From positions 4,712,001-4,776,000 of the forward strand of contig JADJXK010000002.1 in NCBI GenBank assembly GCA_016710325.1: a stretch of 64,000 nucleotides of DNA. Direction: 5' to 3'. The notes under the pieces were generated by a model that was not told where the DNA came from, did no database searches, and saw only the letters and a list, made by a program, of their open reading frames with translations. Shown here one piece after another: positions 9,201 to 16,436 of this stretch. Origin of the DNA: Candidatus Leptofilum proximum. Lineage in GTDB: Bacteria; Chloroflexota; Anaerolineae; Promineifilales; Promineifilaceae. How positions within the stretch are numbered: the first letter of the stretch is position 1; every line of letters starts with the position of its first letter. The position numbers were made by a program, and so were the translations under genes.

Positions 9201-10657
9201 TTCTCGTCGAGCCATACGCGCAGCGCGGGCCATTCACGGATGAGGGCTTCGTGGGAAACTTCGACCACCTCTCGCACCTCACTCCCCTGCCCGCGGAGGG
9301 TATCGGTGGTAATCAGGCGGGCATTGGCCAACTGCTGGAGCAAAGCGGCAACCGTTTCCTGCTCTTCCGGCCGCCGCACCAACTCCGTTTGCCAGACCCG
9401 GCGACGGGTGTCTTCTGTGCCTTCGCCAAGTTCCGTCAGGTGTAAGAAAATGGTGCGGGCCAAGGTTTGCTGTTCGGCGGAGAGGTCGGCGTAAACGGCA
9501 TCGGCCGTTTTGGCAATCGCTCCGCGTACTCCGCCAGCAGCTTGGTAACCGGCCAGGGTCATTTCTCGGCCCTCACGCCGCCGCCACGTTTCCTGCAGAG
9601 CATGGGAGAGCAGCGGCAGCGCCCCCGGCTCCTGACCCACATCGCGCAAAATTATTTCTACCAAGCCAGCTTGGAACTGCCAGTCTTCTTCTTTGGCCGG
9701 TCGTTCAATGGCCTGCCGCAGTTCGGCTTCACTCATTTCGCCGACAATCTCCTGGCCCGTTTTGAGTAACGGCCGTAACGATTCATATTGCACGGCAAAG
9801 GCGTAAAAGTCGGCCCTCAGTGTCAATACCAGCTTCAGTCGACATTCCTTGCCACTCTGCACAGCTTTTGCCAGATTATCTATAAACTGCTGCCGAACTT
9901 CCTTGTCTTCACACTGGGTGAACAGCTCCTCAAACTGGTCAACTACCAGCAGCAAGCGGCCGTTCGGCTCGTCGGCCAGCTGGCGCATCAGAAACAAATC
10001 TAGGCTGTGGCTGTCATTCTGTAAATCGGTCGCCAACGTGGTAGCCGCCGTCACAGATTCGCTGTCCCTGGTTAGGGAAACGGCTAGAGTTTTGAGCGGT
10101 TGGTCAGTAGGGGTGATGATGTGAATGGGCCAATCCTGGCTAGAATGGCCGTTACCCTCAATGACCCCCCTTCGTATGGTTGGCACAAGCCCAGCTCGCA
10201 CCAACGATGACTTGCCACTACCTGATGCCCCAACCACCACCAGGAAGCGCTCCTTTTTTAACCGTTCAACCAGCAGTGCCGTCAGCTGTTCACGGCCGAA
10301 GAAGAGCTGGACATCGTTCTCGGTAAAGTATTGTAATCCTTTGTAGGGAGATTTGGCTTCGGGTTCGGCGGGGAGATAACTGTCCCAATCTGCGTCAGGA
10401 CGCTTCTGCTTCAAATGATTCAGGAGAACAGGAATGCGGTGTTTCCTTTCCAGATGTTCCAAAAGAGCCTGTATCTTGGCACTGATCGTCTCACCGCGCA
10501 GGTCATCATAATTTTCGCCAAGGTCAAATACAAGAAGGCGGACTTCTTCCAGGTTGAATGTGTCGATGATGCCTTCTCTCAGTCTGGTAAGTTGTTTAAT
10601 CGGGGTGCTGTCATTCGGAGACACTACCGCCTTCTCCTTGTGTATCCATGCAATCAT
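6278..10657 (-). CDS. EAD - nSTAND NTPase - transmembrane - WD40 repeat protein
   Basis: This 1459-residue multidomain protein begins with an effector-associated domain (about 21-91; LLVFDLGENYDDLRGE, ending KQKRPDADW) homologous to that of the protein at 1658-2542. Next comes an nSTAND NTPase: SPYKGLQYF and FFGREQ lead into Walker A GASGSGKSS (143-151), and Walker B is LLLVVDQFEELF. A coiled, charged helix and one transmembrane segment (about 590-610) precede about 16-17 WD40-like units (about 680-1440), each with the pattern WN-x-AED-x-ILTWS-x-DGTAKVWDV. The tail (NFTWEEWQLYFPG) is the usual end of such proteins. In known systems WD40 units sense a ligand, STAND oligomerises on ATP, and EADs recruit an effector. 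Its EAD partner here is probably the DUF7019 protein. Confidence 0.9.
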   Translation of the reverse strand: MIAWIHKEKAVVSPNDSTPIKQLTRLREGIIDTFNLEEVRLLVFDLGENYDDLRGETISAKIQALLEHLERKHRIPVLLNHLKQKRPDADWDSYLPAEPEAKSPYKGLQYFTENDVQLFFGREQLTALLVERLKKERFLVVVGASGSGKSSLVRAGLVPTIRRGVIEGNGHSSQDWPIHIITPTDQPLKTLAVSLTRDSESVTAATTLATDLQNDSHSLDLFLMRQLADEPNGRLLLVVDQFEELFTQCEDKEVRQQFIDNLAKAVQSGKECRLKLVLTLRADFYAFAVQYESLRPLLKTGQEIVGEMSEAELRQAIERPAKEEDWQFQAGLVEIILRDVGQEPGALPLLSHALQETWRRREGREMTLAGYQAAGGVRGAIAKTADAVYADLSAEQQTLARTIFLHLTELGEGTEDTRRRVWQTELVRRPEEQETVAALLQQLANARLITTDTLRGQGSEVREVVEVSHEALIREWPALRVWLDENREWLRFQRRLSRDAREWLAAKRDTSLLYRGGKLAQVREQTAEHKEELNQDEQNFIEAAIQEEEGRAAKREAQRQRELEAVQVLAEAKQNELEAQERRTTAVRRAVAGLSVLLVLALIATIFALIQRQSALDNEAEAIAQAKIARSQALVVSWQTVREQDPMEALLLAIAAGKTAETALAMDALNQQLPGMAKPIGNMTHAERVLDAIWNTAEDRILTNSSDGTAKVWGVGDQYRPMITLTHGEWVFGATWNRAEDRIFTSGSDGTVKVWDINHTDQPLFTLTHEALIQGAVWNGAEDRILTWSNDGTAKVWDVGDSDQPLFTMAHGGWVFGAAWNRTEDRILTWSQDGTAMIWDVNNPNQPLFILTHGSWVFGAAWNGAEDQILTWGCDDIDAPPDNASCVVGSAKLWDVDDPDEPLVILTHGGFVSGAVWNDAEDHILTWSGDGKAKVWDVADPDKPLFTLTHEDWVDGAAWNGAEDHILTWSGDGTAKVWDVADPDKPLFTLTHEDWVDGAAWNGAEDHILTWSDDGTAKVWDAADPDQPLFTLTHGGWVFGAGWNGAEDHILTWGCDVVNDSGSSCIVGSAKVWEVTDPYQHLLTLTHQNRVVGATWNEAEDRIFTWSDDGTARVWDVADSEQPLLKMEPGFRYSFPAWIGEENLIITVNLDDQIKFWDMADPEKPLFTLKSEQNFYGAALNEAKDRILTWSRDGRIYVWDVTDLEQPSSTLTLEGSVHGAVLNKAKDHILVWSRDGTAKLLGLENPNQPLFTLTHGTWIWGAVFDEAEDHVLTWSIDGTAKLWDVSNPDAPLFTLIHDEWVNGAAWNGAEDRILTWSGDGSAKVWNVADSDQPLFIMTHEDSVEGAAWNSTDDRILTWSNDGSVKVWDAATGERLFTLLGDGSGVTFARWNRDESRILLGTANGLVRANYTFTMELAELACQYTTRNFTWEEWQLYFPGQPYEPTCSQWPAHPTVPQGQ
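7635..7886 (-). repeat. Two near-identical 126-bp WD40-coding repeats
   Basis: Within the WD40 gene, the DNA from 7635 recurs at 7761 with a period of exactly 126 bp (42 codons, one WD40 blade). The two copies appear almost identical at the nucleotide level, while neighbouring blades (for example from 7887) have diverged clearly. This indicates a recent in-frame duplication of a single blade, the kind of change that lets a repeat sensor vary its ligand surface. The wider array from about 6500 to 8620 keeps the same 126-bp spacing with lower identity, apart from insertions in two blades. Confidence 0.85.
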
Positions 10658-10736
10658 ACATGAGATGGAGACAAATGTCCTAACTTTGAAAGCGCAAATT
10701 GCGTTTTCAGATCAGGCAGCGCTTCCTATATTGTCT

Positions 10737-13700
10737 CTATAACGGCCGTATCGACTGCGCCAAAATATTCCTTACCCCATCTTCCTGCTGCACTTCACCG
10801 TGGACCAAGAGCAGTTTCTCCGAGCGAATGATGTGCCGGTAACGGCCGTATACCTGCGGATTGACAATCACATTCATCATGCCATCCTCATCTTCCAGCG
10901 TTAGAAAGTGGAAGCCTTTGGCCGTTGGTGGCGATTGATGCACAACAAGCAGCCCCGCCACCTGAACCCACTTTCCATTGGGAACGGCCGTTACCCCATA
11001 ACTCCCCAAAATATTGTGCTGCCGCAACTTTGCGCGGTAAAACGTCATAATGTGGTCGCCGGGGGACAACCCCAAAACCTGCTGCTCGCTTAACATCGCT
11101 TCGGCCGTTGTCTGGGGCGGTAGCGGTATCGCCTGCGGCTGGAACCGTAAATCCAGCTCATTCTCACGGTAATGAATTGTGCCCAGCTCCCACACTAATT
11201 GGCGACGAGGAATCCCCCAGCCATCCATACCCCCACACATGATGAGATTCTCGGCAATACGGCGGCTAAGACGAGTCCGTTGGCAAAAGTCGAGCAGGTC
11301 GCTAAACGGCCGTTTCCCCCGCTCTTCAAGAATGACCTCAATCTGGTTTTCGTGGATCCCCTTCACGTAGTTCAATCCCAGGCGGATGCCATCATTTTCC
11401 AGACCGCACTTTGCCTGGCTCCGGTGGATGTCCACCGGCAGCACTGGAATACTTTGCCGTCGCAGTTCATTGACCAAAACGGCCGCATTCCAAAAGCCCA
11501 TCGGCTGGTTGTTGAGCAGCGCCGCATAAAACGCCTGGGGATAATATCGTTTGAGCCAGGCAGACTGGTAGACCAAAACGGCAAACGCAGCGGCATGGCT
11601 CTTGGCAAAGCTGTAGCCACCAAAGGCTAGAAGCTGCTGGAAAACCGTTTCCGCAACATCGACCGCAACGCCCTTGGCTTGGGCTCCGGTCAGGAACTGG
11701 GCGCGAAACTGCTCAATCGCTTCCGTGGCTCGTTTGGCTCCCAAGGCCCGACGTAGCTGCTCGCCTTGTCCTGGGGTGAAGCCTGCCAGATCGCGGGCGA
11801 CTTTGAGCACCTGCTCTTGAAACAAAATCACGCCCAGCGTTTCGGACAAAGCCGATTCCAGCAGCGGATGCAAATAGTGCACCGACTCAATCCCCTGGCG
11901 ACGGCGCAAATAAGGATGCACCATGTTGCCCTGAATGGGTCCTGGCCGAATGAGCGATATGGCCACCACCAGGTCAGCAAAACATGCCGGTTTCAGCTTG
12001 GGCAGCATCTGCGCCTGGGCCCGCGATTCAACCTGAAAAACGCCAATCGTATCGGCGGTGCCAATCATCTCGTAAACGGCCGTATCCGTGAAAGAAAGCG
12101 AATCCAAATCTGGCGGATGAACGGCCGTTTGCCCCACCAGCTGCACCGCATCACTAATCGCCGACAACATGCGCAAGCCCAGAATGTCTATCTTCACCAG
12201 CCCGGCATCTTCCAACGCCTCTTTGTCCCACTGCACCACCACCCTGTCCGGCATGGTGGCCGGTTCGGTGGGCACCCGTCCCATCAGCGGCGCACCGGTA
12301 ATAATCATGCCTCCAGAATGGATGCCTAAATGACGGGGGAACCCTTCAATCTCCTGGCTTAATGCCAGCAGCAGATCCAGGGCATTTTGCTCCGCCTTGT
12401 TTTCCGGTTGGGGTGCCTGATTTGTTTCCAGAGCATGAACGGCCGTGGCCACCACAGTGGGTGCCAGACCCAGTGCCTTACCAATGTCGCGAATGGCGCT
12501 GTGCGAGCGGAAGGTAATAAAGGTGCAGGCCATTGCTGTGTGCTCTGGGCCGTAACGGCCGTAAATGTACTGAATCACCTCCTCACGCCGCTGGGCATCA
12601 AAATCAATGTCGATATCCGGCACGACGGCCCGTTCAGCACTGAGGAACCGTTCAAAAACCAGGTCGTGGGCCAAGGGATCAATCGGGCTGATGTGCAGCA
12701 GATAGGCCACCAAAGAATTAGCCGCCGAGCCGCGCCCCTGGCAGCGAATGTCCTGCGCACGGGCAAAACGCACGATGTCCCACACAATTAGAAAGTAGTT
12801 GGCCAATCCTGCTTGAACAATGACTTGCAGCTCATAGTGGAGCTGCTCCCGTACTTGTGCACCAGGAGAATCGAAACGCTCCGCCAGGGCTTCATGGCAC
12901 AAGCGGCTGAGATAGGCGCTGCTGCTCATTCCCTTTACTGTGGGGAAAAAGGGTAAATCCTGCAAACCATAGTTCAGCTTAAACTGGCACCGTTCGGCAA
13001 TCCGCAGCGTGTTGGCTATGGCTTCCGCCTGGCCAGGAAAAAGAGCCGCCATTTGGTCAGCCGTCTTCAAATAGTATTCGCCATTCAAGCGGCGCAAATG
13101 TGCCGATTCATCCAACGTGGTGAGATAGTCAATGCACACTAACACATCCTGCAAGCGGTGCCGGTCGGGGAGGTGGTAATGGACGTTGTTGGTCACCACG
13201 CAGTTGAGATTCAGATAATCGGCCAGGGCAATTAAACGGCCGTTTCTCAGTTCGTCCTCGGGCAGAAGATGGTTTTGTAGTTCGATGAAGAAATTGTGGC
13301 GGCCAAACAGCTCAAGGAAGCGCCAGGTGGTTTTAACGGCCGTTCTGGGGGTGGATTGTTCAACCAGGGAACCGGGGATTTTCCCCTGCCGACAACCGGA
13401 AAGAGCGATGAGGCCATCGGTGCAGCCGGTGAGTTCGGCAAAGGGGAGGATGGCTTTGCCCTTGGGGGCATTGTGCTGGGCGCGGCTGATGAGGTAACAG
13501 AGATTATGCCAGCCTGCCTGACTTTCTACCAGCAGCGTTAAGTGGTGCTTGCTGTCTGGTGCATCATCGTCACACAGGGTTAACTCTGCTCCCAGAATCG
13601 GCTGGATACCCTGAGCTTTGGCTGCCTGAATAAAGCGCACCGCACCGTAAACAGCATTGTGATCTGTCAATGCCAGGGCAGACATGTTGAGTTCAGCCGC

Positions 13701-13784
13701 ACGAGCCACCAGTTCCTCAGGATGGCTCGCCCCATCCAGCAGACTGAAGTTGGAATGGCAGTGTAGTTCAACGTAAGCAGACAT
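10737..13784 (-). CDS. dnaE2: Error-prone DNA polymerase III alpha-type subunit DnaE2 (ImuC)
   Basis: About 1015 residues, the usual DnaE2 length and shorter than replicative DnaE. The PHP domain opens with YVELHCHSNFSLLDGASHPE. The polymerase active site shows VVPDIDIDFD, and later conserved blocks include GRGSAANSLVAYLL and the HLGIHSGGM motif. A C-terminal OB-fold region follows (VAGLLVVHQSPPTAKGFHFLTLEDEDG). The start is ATG 13784, where MSAYVELH matches the family. Upstream in-frame codons back to 13922 fall inside the preceding gene. That gene's TAA overlaps this ATG (TAATG), showing translational coupling. With ImuB and ImuA-like partners it forms the translesion mutasome that copies damaged DNA with low fidelity, usually induced by the SOS response. 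Confidence 0.93.
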   Translation of the reverse strand: MSAYVELHCHSNFSLLDGASHPEELVARAAELNMSALALTDHNAVYGAVRFIQAAKAQGIQPILGAELTLCDDDAPDSKHHLTLLVESQAGWHNLCYLISRAQHNAPKGKAILPFAELTGCTDGLIALSGCRQGKIPGSLVEQSTPRTAVKTTWRFLELFGRHNFFIELQNHLLPEDELRNGRLIALADYLNLNCVVTNNVHYHLPDRHRLQDVLVCIDYLTTLDESAHLRRLNGEYYLKTADQMAALFPGQAEAIANTLRIAERCQFKLNYGLQDLPFFPTVKGMSSSAYLSRLCHEALAERFDSPGAQVREQLHYELQVIVQAGLANYFLIVWDIVRFARAQDIRCQGRGSAANSLVAYLLHISPIDPLAHDLVFERFLSAERAVVPDIDIDFDAQRREEVIQYIYGRYGPEHTAMACTFITFRSHSAIRDIGKALGLAPTVVATAVHALETNQAPQPENKAEQNALDLLLALSQEIEGFPRHLGIHSGGMIITGAPLMGRVPTEPATMPDRVVVQWDKEALEDAGLVKIDILGLRMLSAISDAVQLVGQTAVHPPDLDSLSFTDTAVYEMIGTADTIGVFQVESRAQAQMLPKLKPACFADLVVAISLIRPGPIQGNMVHPYLRRRQGIESVHYLHPLLESALSETLGVILFQEQVLKVARDLAGFTPGQGEQLRRALGAKRATEAIEQFRAQFLTGAQAKGVAVDVAETVFQQLLAFGGYSFAKSHAAAFAVLVYQSAWLKRYYPQAFYAALLNNQPMGFWNAAVLVNELRRQSIPVLPVDIHRSQAKCGLENDGIRLGLNYVKGIHENQIEVILEERGKRPFSDLLDFCQRTRLSRRIAENLIMCGGMDGWGIPRRQLVWELGTIHYRENELDLRFQPQAIPLPPQTTAEAMLSEQQVLGLSPGDHIMTFYRAKLRQHNILGSYGVTAVPNGKWVQVAGLLVVHQSPPTAKGFHFLTLEDEDGMMNVIVNPQVYGRYRHIIRSEKLLLVHGEVQQEDGVRNILAQSIRPL

Positions 13785-14035
13785 TAATCGTAGAGGCGCT
13801 GTAAAAACCAGGTGCCTTGAATGAGATCGTGGTAAATGATGACCAGCAAACCGGTTGTAGTGGTGAGCTTGAAATAATCCCGGTGGGTCGGTTCGCGCCA
13901 CCAATCGACATGAACACGCCACCGCTTGGCGATGCTGGCTACAGGATGATGCTGTCCTTGCCAGAAGAACTGGTCAGGATGTTCTGAACTGCCACTTACC
14001 TCAATCGGATCGCCATCAGGCCAGAGCCGGGTCAT
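13784..14035 (-). CDS. DUF6504 family protein of the mutasome operon
   Basis: This 83-residue protein has the DUF6504 pattern. A short N-terminal strand (DPIEV) is followed by FFWQGQHHPVASIAKRWRVHVDWWREPTHRDYFKL and a final TGLLVIIYHDLIQGTWFLQRLYD. In other bacteria the same domain occurs as a separate gene in, or fused to, ImuB/DnaE2 operons, which is the situation here. It overlaps the end of the imuB-like gene by 20 bp and its stop overlaps the dnaE2 start. Its role is not established. The position suggests a small accessory subunit of the mutasome. Confidence 0.8.
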   Translation of the reverse strand: MTRLWPDGDPIEVSGSSEHPDQFFWQGQHHPVASIAKRWRVHVDWWREPTHRDYFKLTTTTGLLVIIYHDLIQGTWFLQRLYD

Positions 14036-15269
14036 GAATTACGGGCGTCAGCTGGAACCGTCTTTCCGGTAAGGGATGGTAATGTTCGGCCAGCGCGGGC
14101 TGGACAAAACGGCCGTGGCCATACTTCGCCGCCAGGTTTTCCAGGGTGTGTTGCAGCTGAGCCGAAACGGCCGTATCGGGGAAGAAAGTCAACTGCCGGG
14201 CGGTGGCGGGCAGCAAATCACTGATGGCCAAAGTCATGCCCAGGACACCGCTGTTAATCTCGAAGGCTGTGAATAATTCTTGGACTACGGCCGTTAATCG
14301 TTTTACCTCCATCGTTGGTTGGTGCAGCGTGACAAATTCTTGCTGCGGCCCCTCTTCACAATTCAGCATCAGAGAGACGGTACGGGCTTGAAAAACGGTT
14401 TTTTGCAGCTGCTCTGCTAACTCATGTGCCATTTGGCGGAAAACGACCGTAATCACCTGACTGTCTTCGACAGGATCATCAAACCAATGGCTGCGTGTTT
14501 CCTGCTGCTTGGGTGGGCTTGACTGCAAGGCTTCGACCGCTTCGCCTTGCGCCAGCCGGTAAGCCGGTTCAATCTCCGCGCCAAACTGCTCTTTTAAGGC
14601 GGTAATGGGCAGCGCCGCCAGCTGCCCCAGGGTGCGAATCCCCAGCAGGCGCAGGCGACGAAAGGTTTCTTTACCCAACGAGAGGAACTCAATCGAACGA
14701 TTGGCCAGGAAATCGGCCTGGTTGCCCGTTTCCACCGGCAGCAAATGATTGGGCCGGGCCACCGCCGCCGCTACCTGCGCCGTAAACTTGTTTTGAGCCA
14801 GGCCAATGGCCGGAGCCAGCTGCGTTTTGGCCCGCATCTGTTTGCCCATCTCCCCCACAAAGCTGCTGGCTTCCGCCAGAGGCAAGCTGTCTAAATCCAG
14901 GCAGTAACGGGCGGGCAAGGTACGGCCGTGAGCCGTCTGGCGCAGGTCGGAATCGGCAAAAGAATGCCATAGCTCTTGTGGTTCGATAGTGTCGGAGAAA
15001 TCGGTCAGCACATCTACCACCTCGGCCGAGACACGACCGTATTGCGGCCTGGCTGCCGGTAAAAAGTGGGACTCCGGCGACAGCACATTGACCAGCCGCA
15101 GCGACATGCCCGGCGACACGCCCCGGTGGGCCACCTCTTGCGAAAAGGCATACACCGGCCGCGCTTCCCACGAATGGCCGCCAATGGCCAGCGGCTTTTG
15201 CTTCAGCGTATCATCTGATCGCCGCTCGACAGCGGCGGCAAAATACGGCAGGTTGACGCAGGCAATCAT
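14016..15269 (-). CDS. imuB: ImuB-like Y-family polymerase homologue (probably catalytically inactive)
   Basis: A 417-residue Y-family polymerase homologue. The start is ATG 15269 (MIACVNLPYFAAAVE), which overlaps the end of the imuA-like gene as ATGA. The longer frame to 15401 would run inside that gene. The position of the first catalytic aspartate in active Y-family enzymes (DxDxFFA) is occupied by VNLPYFAA, so a metal ligand is missing. The finger/palm segments (ARPVYAFSQEV, YGRVSAEVVDVL), a helix-hairpin-helix (LGIRTLGQLAALPITALKEQFG) and the little-finger region are present. As known for ImuB, it probably acts as a sliding-clamp-binding hub rather than a polymerase. Confidence 0.88.
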   Translation of the reverse strand: MIACVNLPYFAAAVERRSDDTLKQKPLAIGGHSWEARPVYAFSQEVAHRGVSPGMSLRLVNVLSPESHFLPAARPQYGRVSAEVVDVLTDFSDTIEPQELWHSFADSDLRQTAHGRTLPARYCLDLDSLPLAEASSFVGEMGKQMRAKTQLAPAIGLAQNKFTAQVAAAVARPNHLLPVETGNQADFLANRSIEFLSLGKETFRRLRLLGIRTLGQLAALPITALKEQFGAEIEPAYRLAQGEAVEALQSSPPKQQETRSHWFDDPVEDSQVITVVFRQMAHELAEQLQKTVFQARTVSLMLNCEEGPQQEFVTLHQPTMEVKRLTAVVQELFTAFEINSGVLGMTLAISDLLPATARQLTFFPDTAVSAQLQHTLENLAAKYGHGRFVQPALAEHYHPLPERRFQLTPVIHDPALA

Positions 15270-16036
15270 GCACAATCCCCCTGCACAACGGTTTGGAAGT
15301 CTATGGCCAGTGGGATGGACTGGTTCAGCGGTCCCAACTTGTTCTTGATCACCTGCACCTTCAGGGCATACCCTTTCACATCCTGCCGCTGAAACAGCCA
15401 CCGCTCTTTTTGCAGCAGCAGGCGCAGGCTGGCATAAAACGGCAAAGCCGCTTCCGCTGCATAATGGGCCAGGGCGGCGTCACTGGCTGGGGGCAGGGCG
15501 GTGAGCACCAGCAGGGCACAATTGCTTTTACTGAGTGGTGCTAGCAAACGGCCGTAAGCCAAAGAAAGCCGCTCTTGCTGTCCTGGCTGAGTTTGCTGCG
15601 CTAACGGCATATCCAGCACCAGTAAATCCAGGCCGCCATTGACGATGAATTCCGGCATCATCGCCACCGCCTGCTGCGGACTGTAGGGATGCACCAGCAG
15701 CAAGCGGCTCAAATTCACGCCGCAGCGGTGGGCATAATCTGGGTCGAAGGTGTGCAGCGTGTCGAGGTAAACGGCCGTTTTCCCCACCGCTTGAACCGAA
15801 GCAATCAGCTTCAGCGCCAGCGTGGTCATACCCGAGGTGGGGATGCCGATAAACTCGGTGATACGGCCGTGGGGAATCCCACCGGAAAGTGCCACATCCA
15901 AAGCCGGAAAACCAGTTGCCAGGCGCGGAATCTTACGTTTGTTTCTATCGGCTTGTGTGCCAATTGCCTGAGCACCAAACCGTTTTTGAATGGACGCAAT
16001 CGTTCCACCGAGCTTCTCTCTTTTCCCCTGTTGCAT
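15266..16036 (-). CDS. imuA: ImuA-like RecA-fold protein with altered Walker A
   Basis: The 256-residue protein has the RecA/ImuA pattern: TGFPALDVALSGGIPHGRITEFIG followed by the nucleotide-binding loop. The loop reads GIPTSGMTT (64-72), so methionine 70 replaces the near-invariant Walker A lysine. LDLLVLDMP occupies the Walker B position. ATP hydrolysis is therefore doubtful. ImuA-type proteins are RecA-like accessory factors of DnaE2-dependent mutagenesis and often degenerate at these positions. It is the first gene of the four-gene mutasome operon and is coupled to imuB by a 4-bp overlap. A candidate -10 (TACAAT, minus strand at 16090-16095) and palindromic sites lie upstream. Confidence 0.85.
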   Translation of the reverse strand: MQQGKREKLGGTIASIQKRFGAQAIGTQADRNKRKIPRLATGFPALDVALSGGIPHGRITEFIGIPTSGMTTLALKLIASVQAVGKTAVYLDTLHTFDPDYAHRCGVNLSRLLLVHPYSPQQAVAMMPEFIVNGGLDLLVLDMPLAQQTQPGQQERLSLAYGRLLAPLSKSNCALLVLTALPPASDAALAHYAAEAALPFYASLRLLLQKERWLFQRQDVKGYALKVQVIKNKLGPLNQSIPLAIDFQTVVQGDCA

Positions 16037-16128
16037 GGACGTTTCCTAGATGATTGAAGGTTAATCGGACTGTGGTCAGTCGGTTGGGCATTGTAGCAAG
16101 GGGCAGCGTGAAAGCAGCGTAAATATTT

Positions 16129-16167
16129 GGCACAAATGTTCGGTTTGTGGCATGCATTGTCACAAAC
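16129..16167 (-). promoter_or_regulatory. Candidate operators upstream of the mutasome operon
   Basis: On the minus strand 16142-16129 reads CGAACATTTGTGCC, one mismatch from the GAAC-N4-GTTC SOS box used by LexA in Gram-positive bacteria and reported for some green non-sulphur bacteria. Immediately upstream, 16143-16167 is an inverted repeat with arms GTTTGTGGCA and TGTCACAAAC (9 of 10 pairs match) around TGCAT. Both lie 90-130 bp before the imuA start, and before the 59-residue gene on the other strand. If the -10 is TACAAT at 16090-16095 they sit upstream of the promoter rather than on it, which weakens the repressor interpretation. Confidence 0.35.
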
Positions 16168-16256
16168 ACCAGGTTTTGGTCTGGTTGTTACCAATCAGAG
16201 GGCTATACTTGCCATCCACCAAAATTCATTGAGGGGCGCAACGAGGCAAACGGCAA

Positions 16257-16436
16257 ATGGCAAGGAAAGAAAAGACGGCAATCAAGCACGTTGGCTGTGG
16301 CGGCGTTGTTTTAGAATATCGCAGTTGGGGACGGCTGATGTACCAGTGCAGCAAATGTTACCAGAAGTCCAGGGAGATAGATGTCTTTACCATCCAGCTG
16401 CTGCTGGCGCAGTTAAATGAAGAAGGTAAGGAGTAG
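16257..16436 (+). CDS. Small zinc-ribbon-like protein (59 aa)
   Basis: A 59-residue frame starting MARKEKTAIKHVGCGGVVLE contains His11-x2-Cys14 and Cys31-x2-Cys34, a four-ligand arrangement typical of a small zinc ribbon. A short helical tail follows (FTIQLLLAQLNEEGKE). GAGG lies upstream of ATG 16257. It is divergent from the mutasome operon and shares the intergenic region holding the candidate operators. I do not know a named family. A nucleic-acid-binding or accessory role is only an inference from the ribbon. A different, longer overlapping frame (16127-16420) lacks any recognisable motif. Confidence 0.5.
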   Translation: MARKEKTAIKHVGCGGVVLEYRSWGRLMYQCSKCYQKSREIDVFTIQLLLAQLNEEGKE

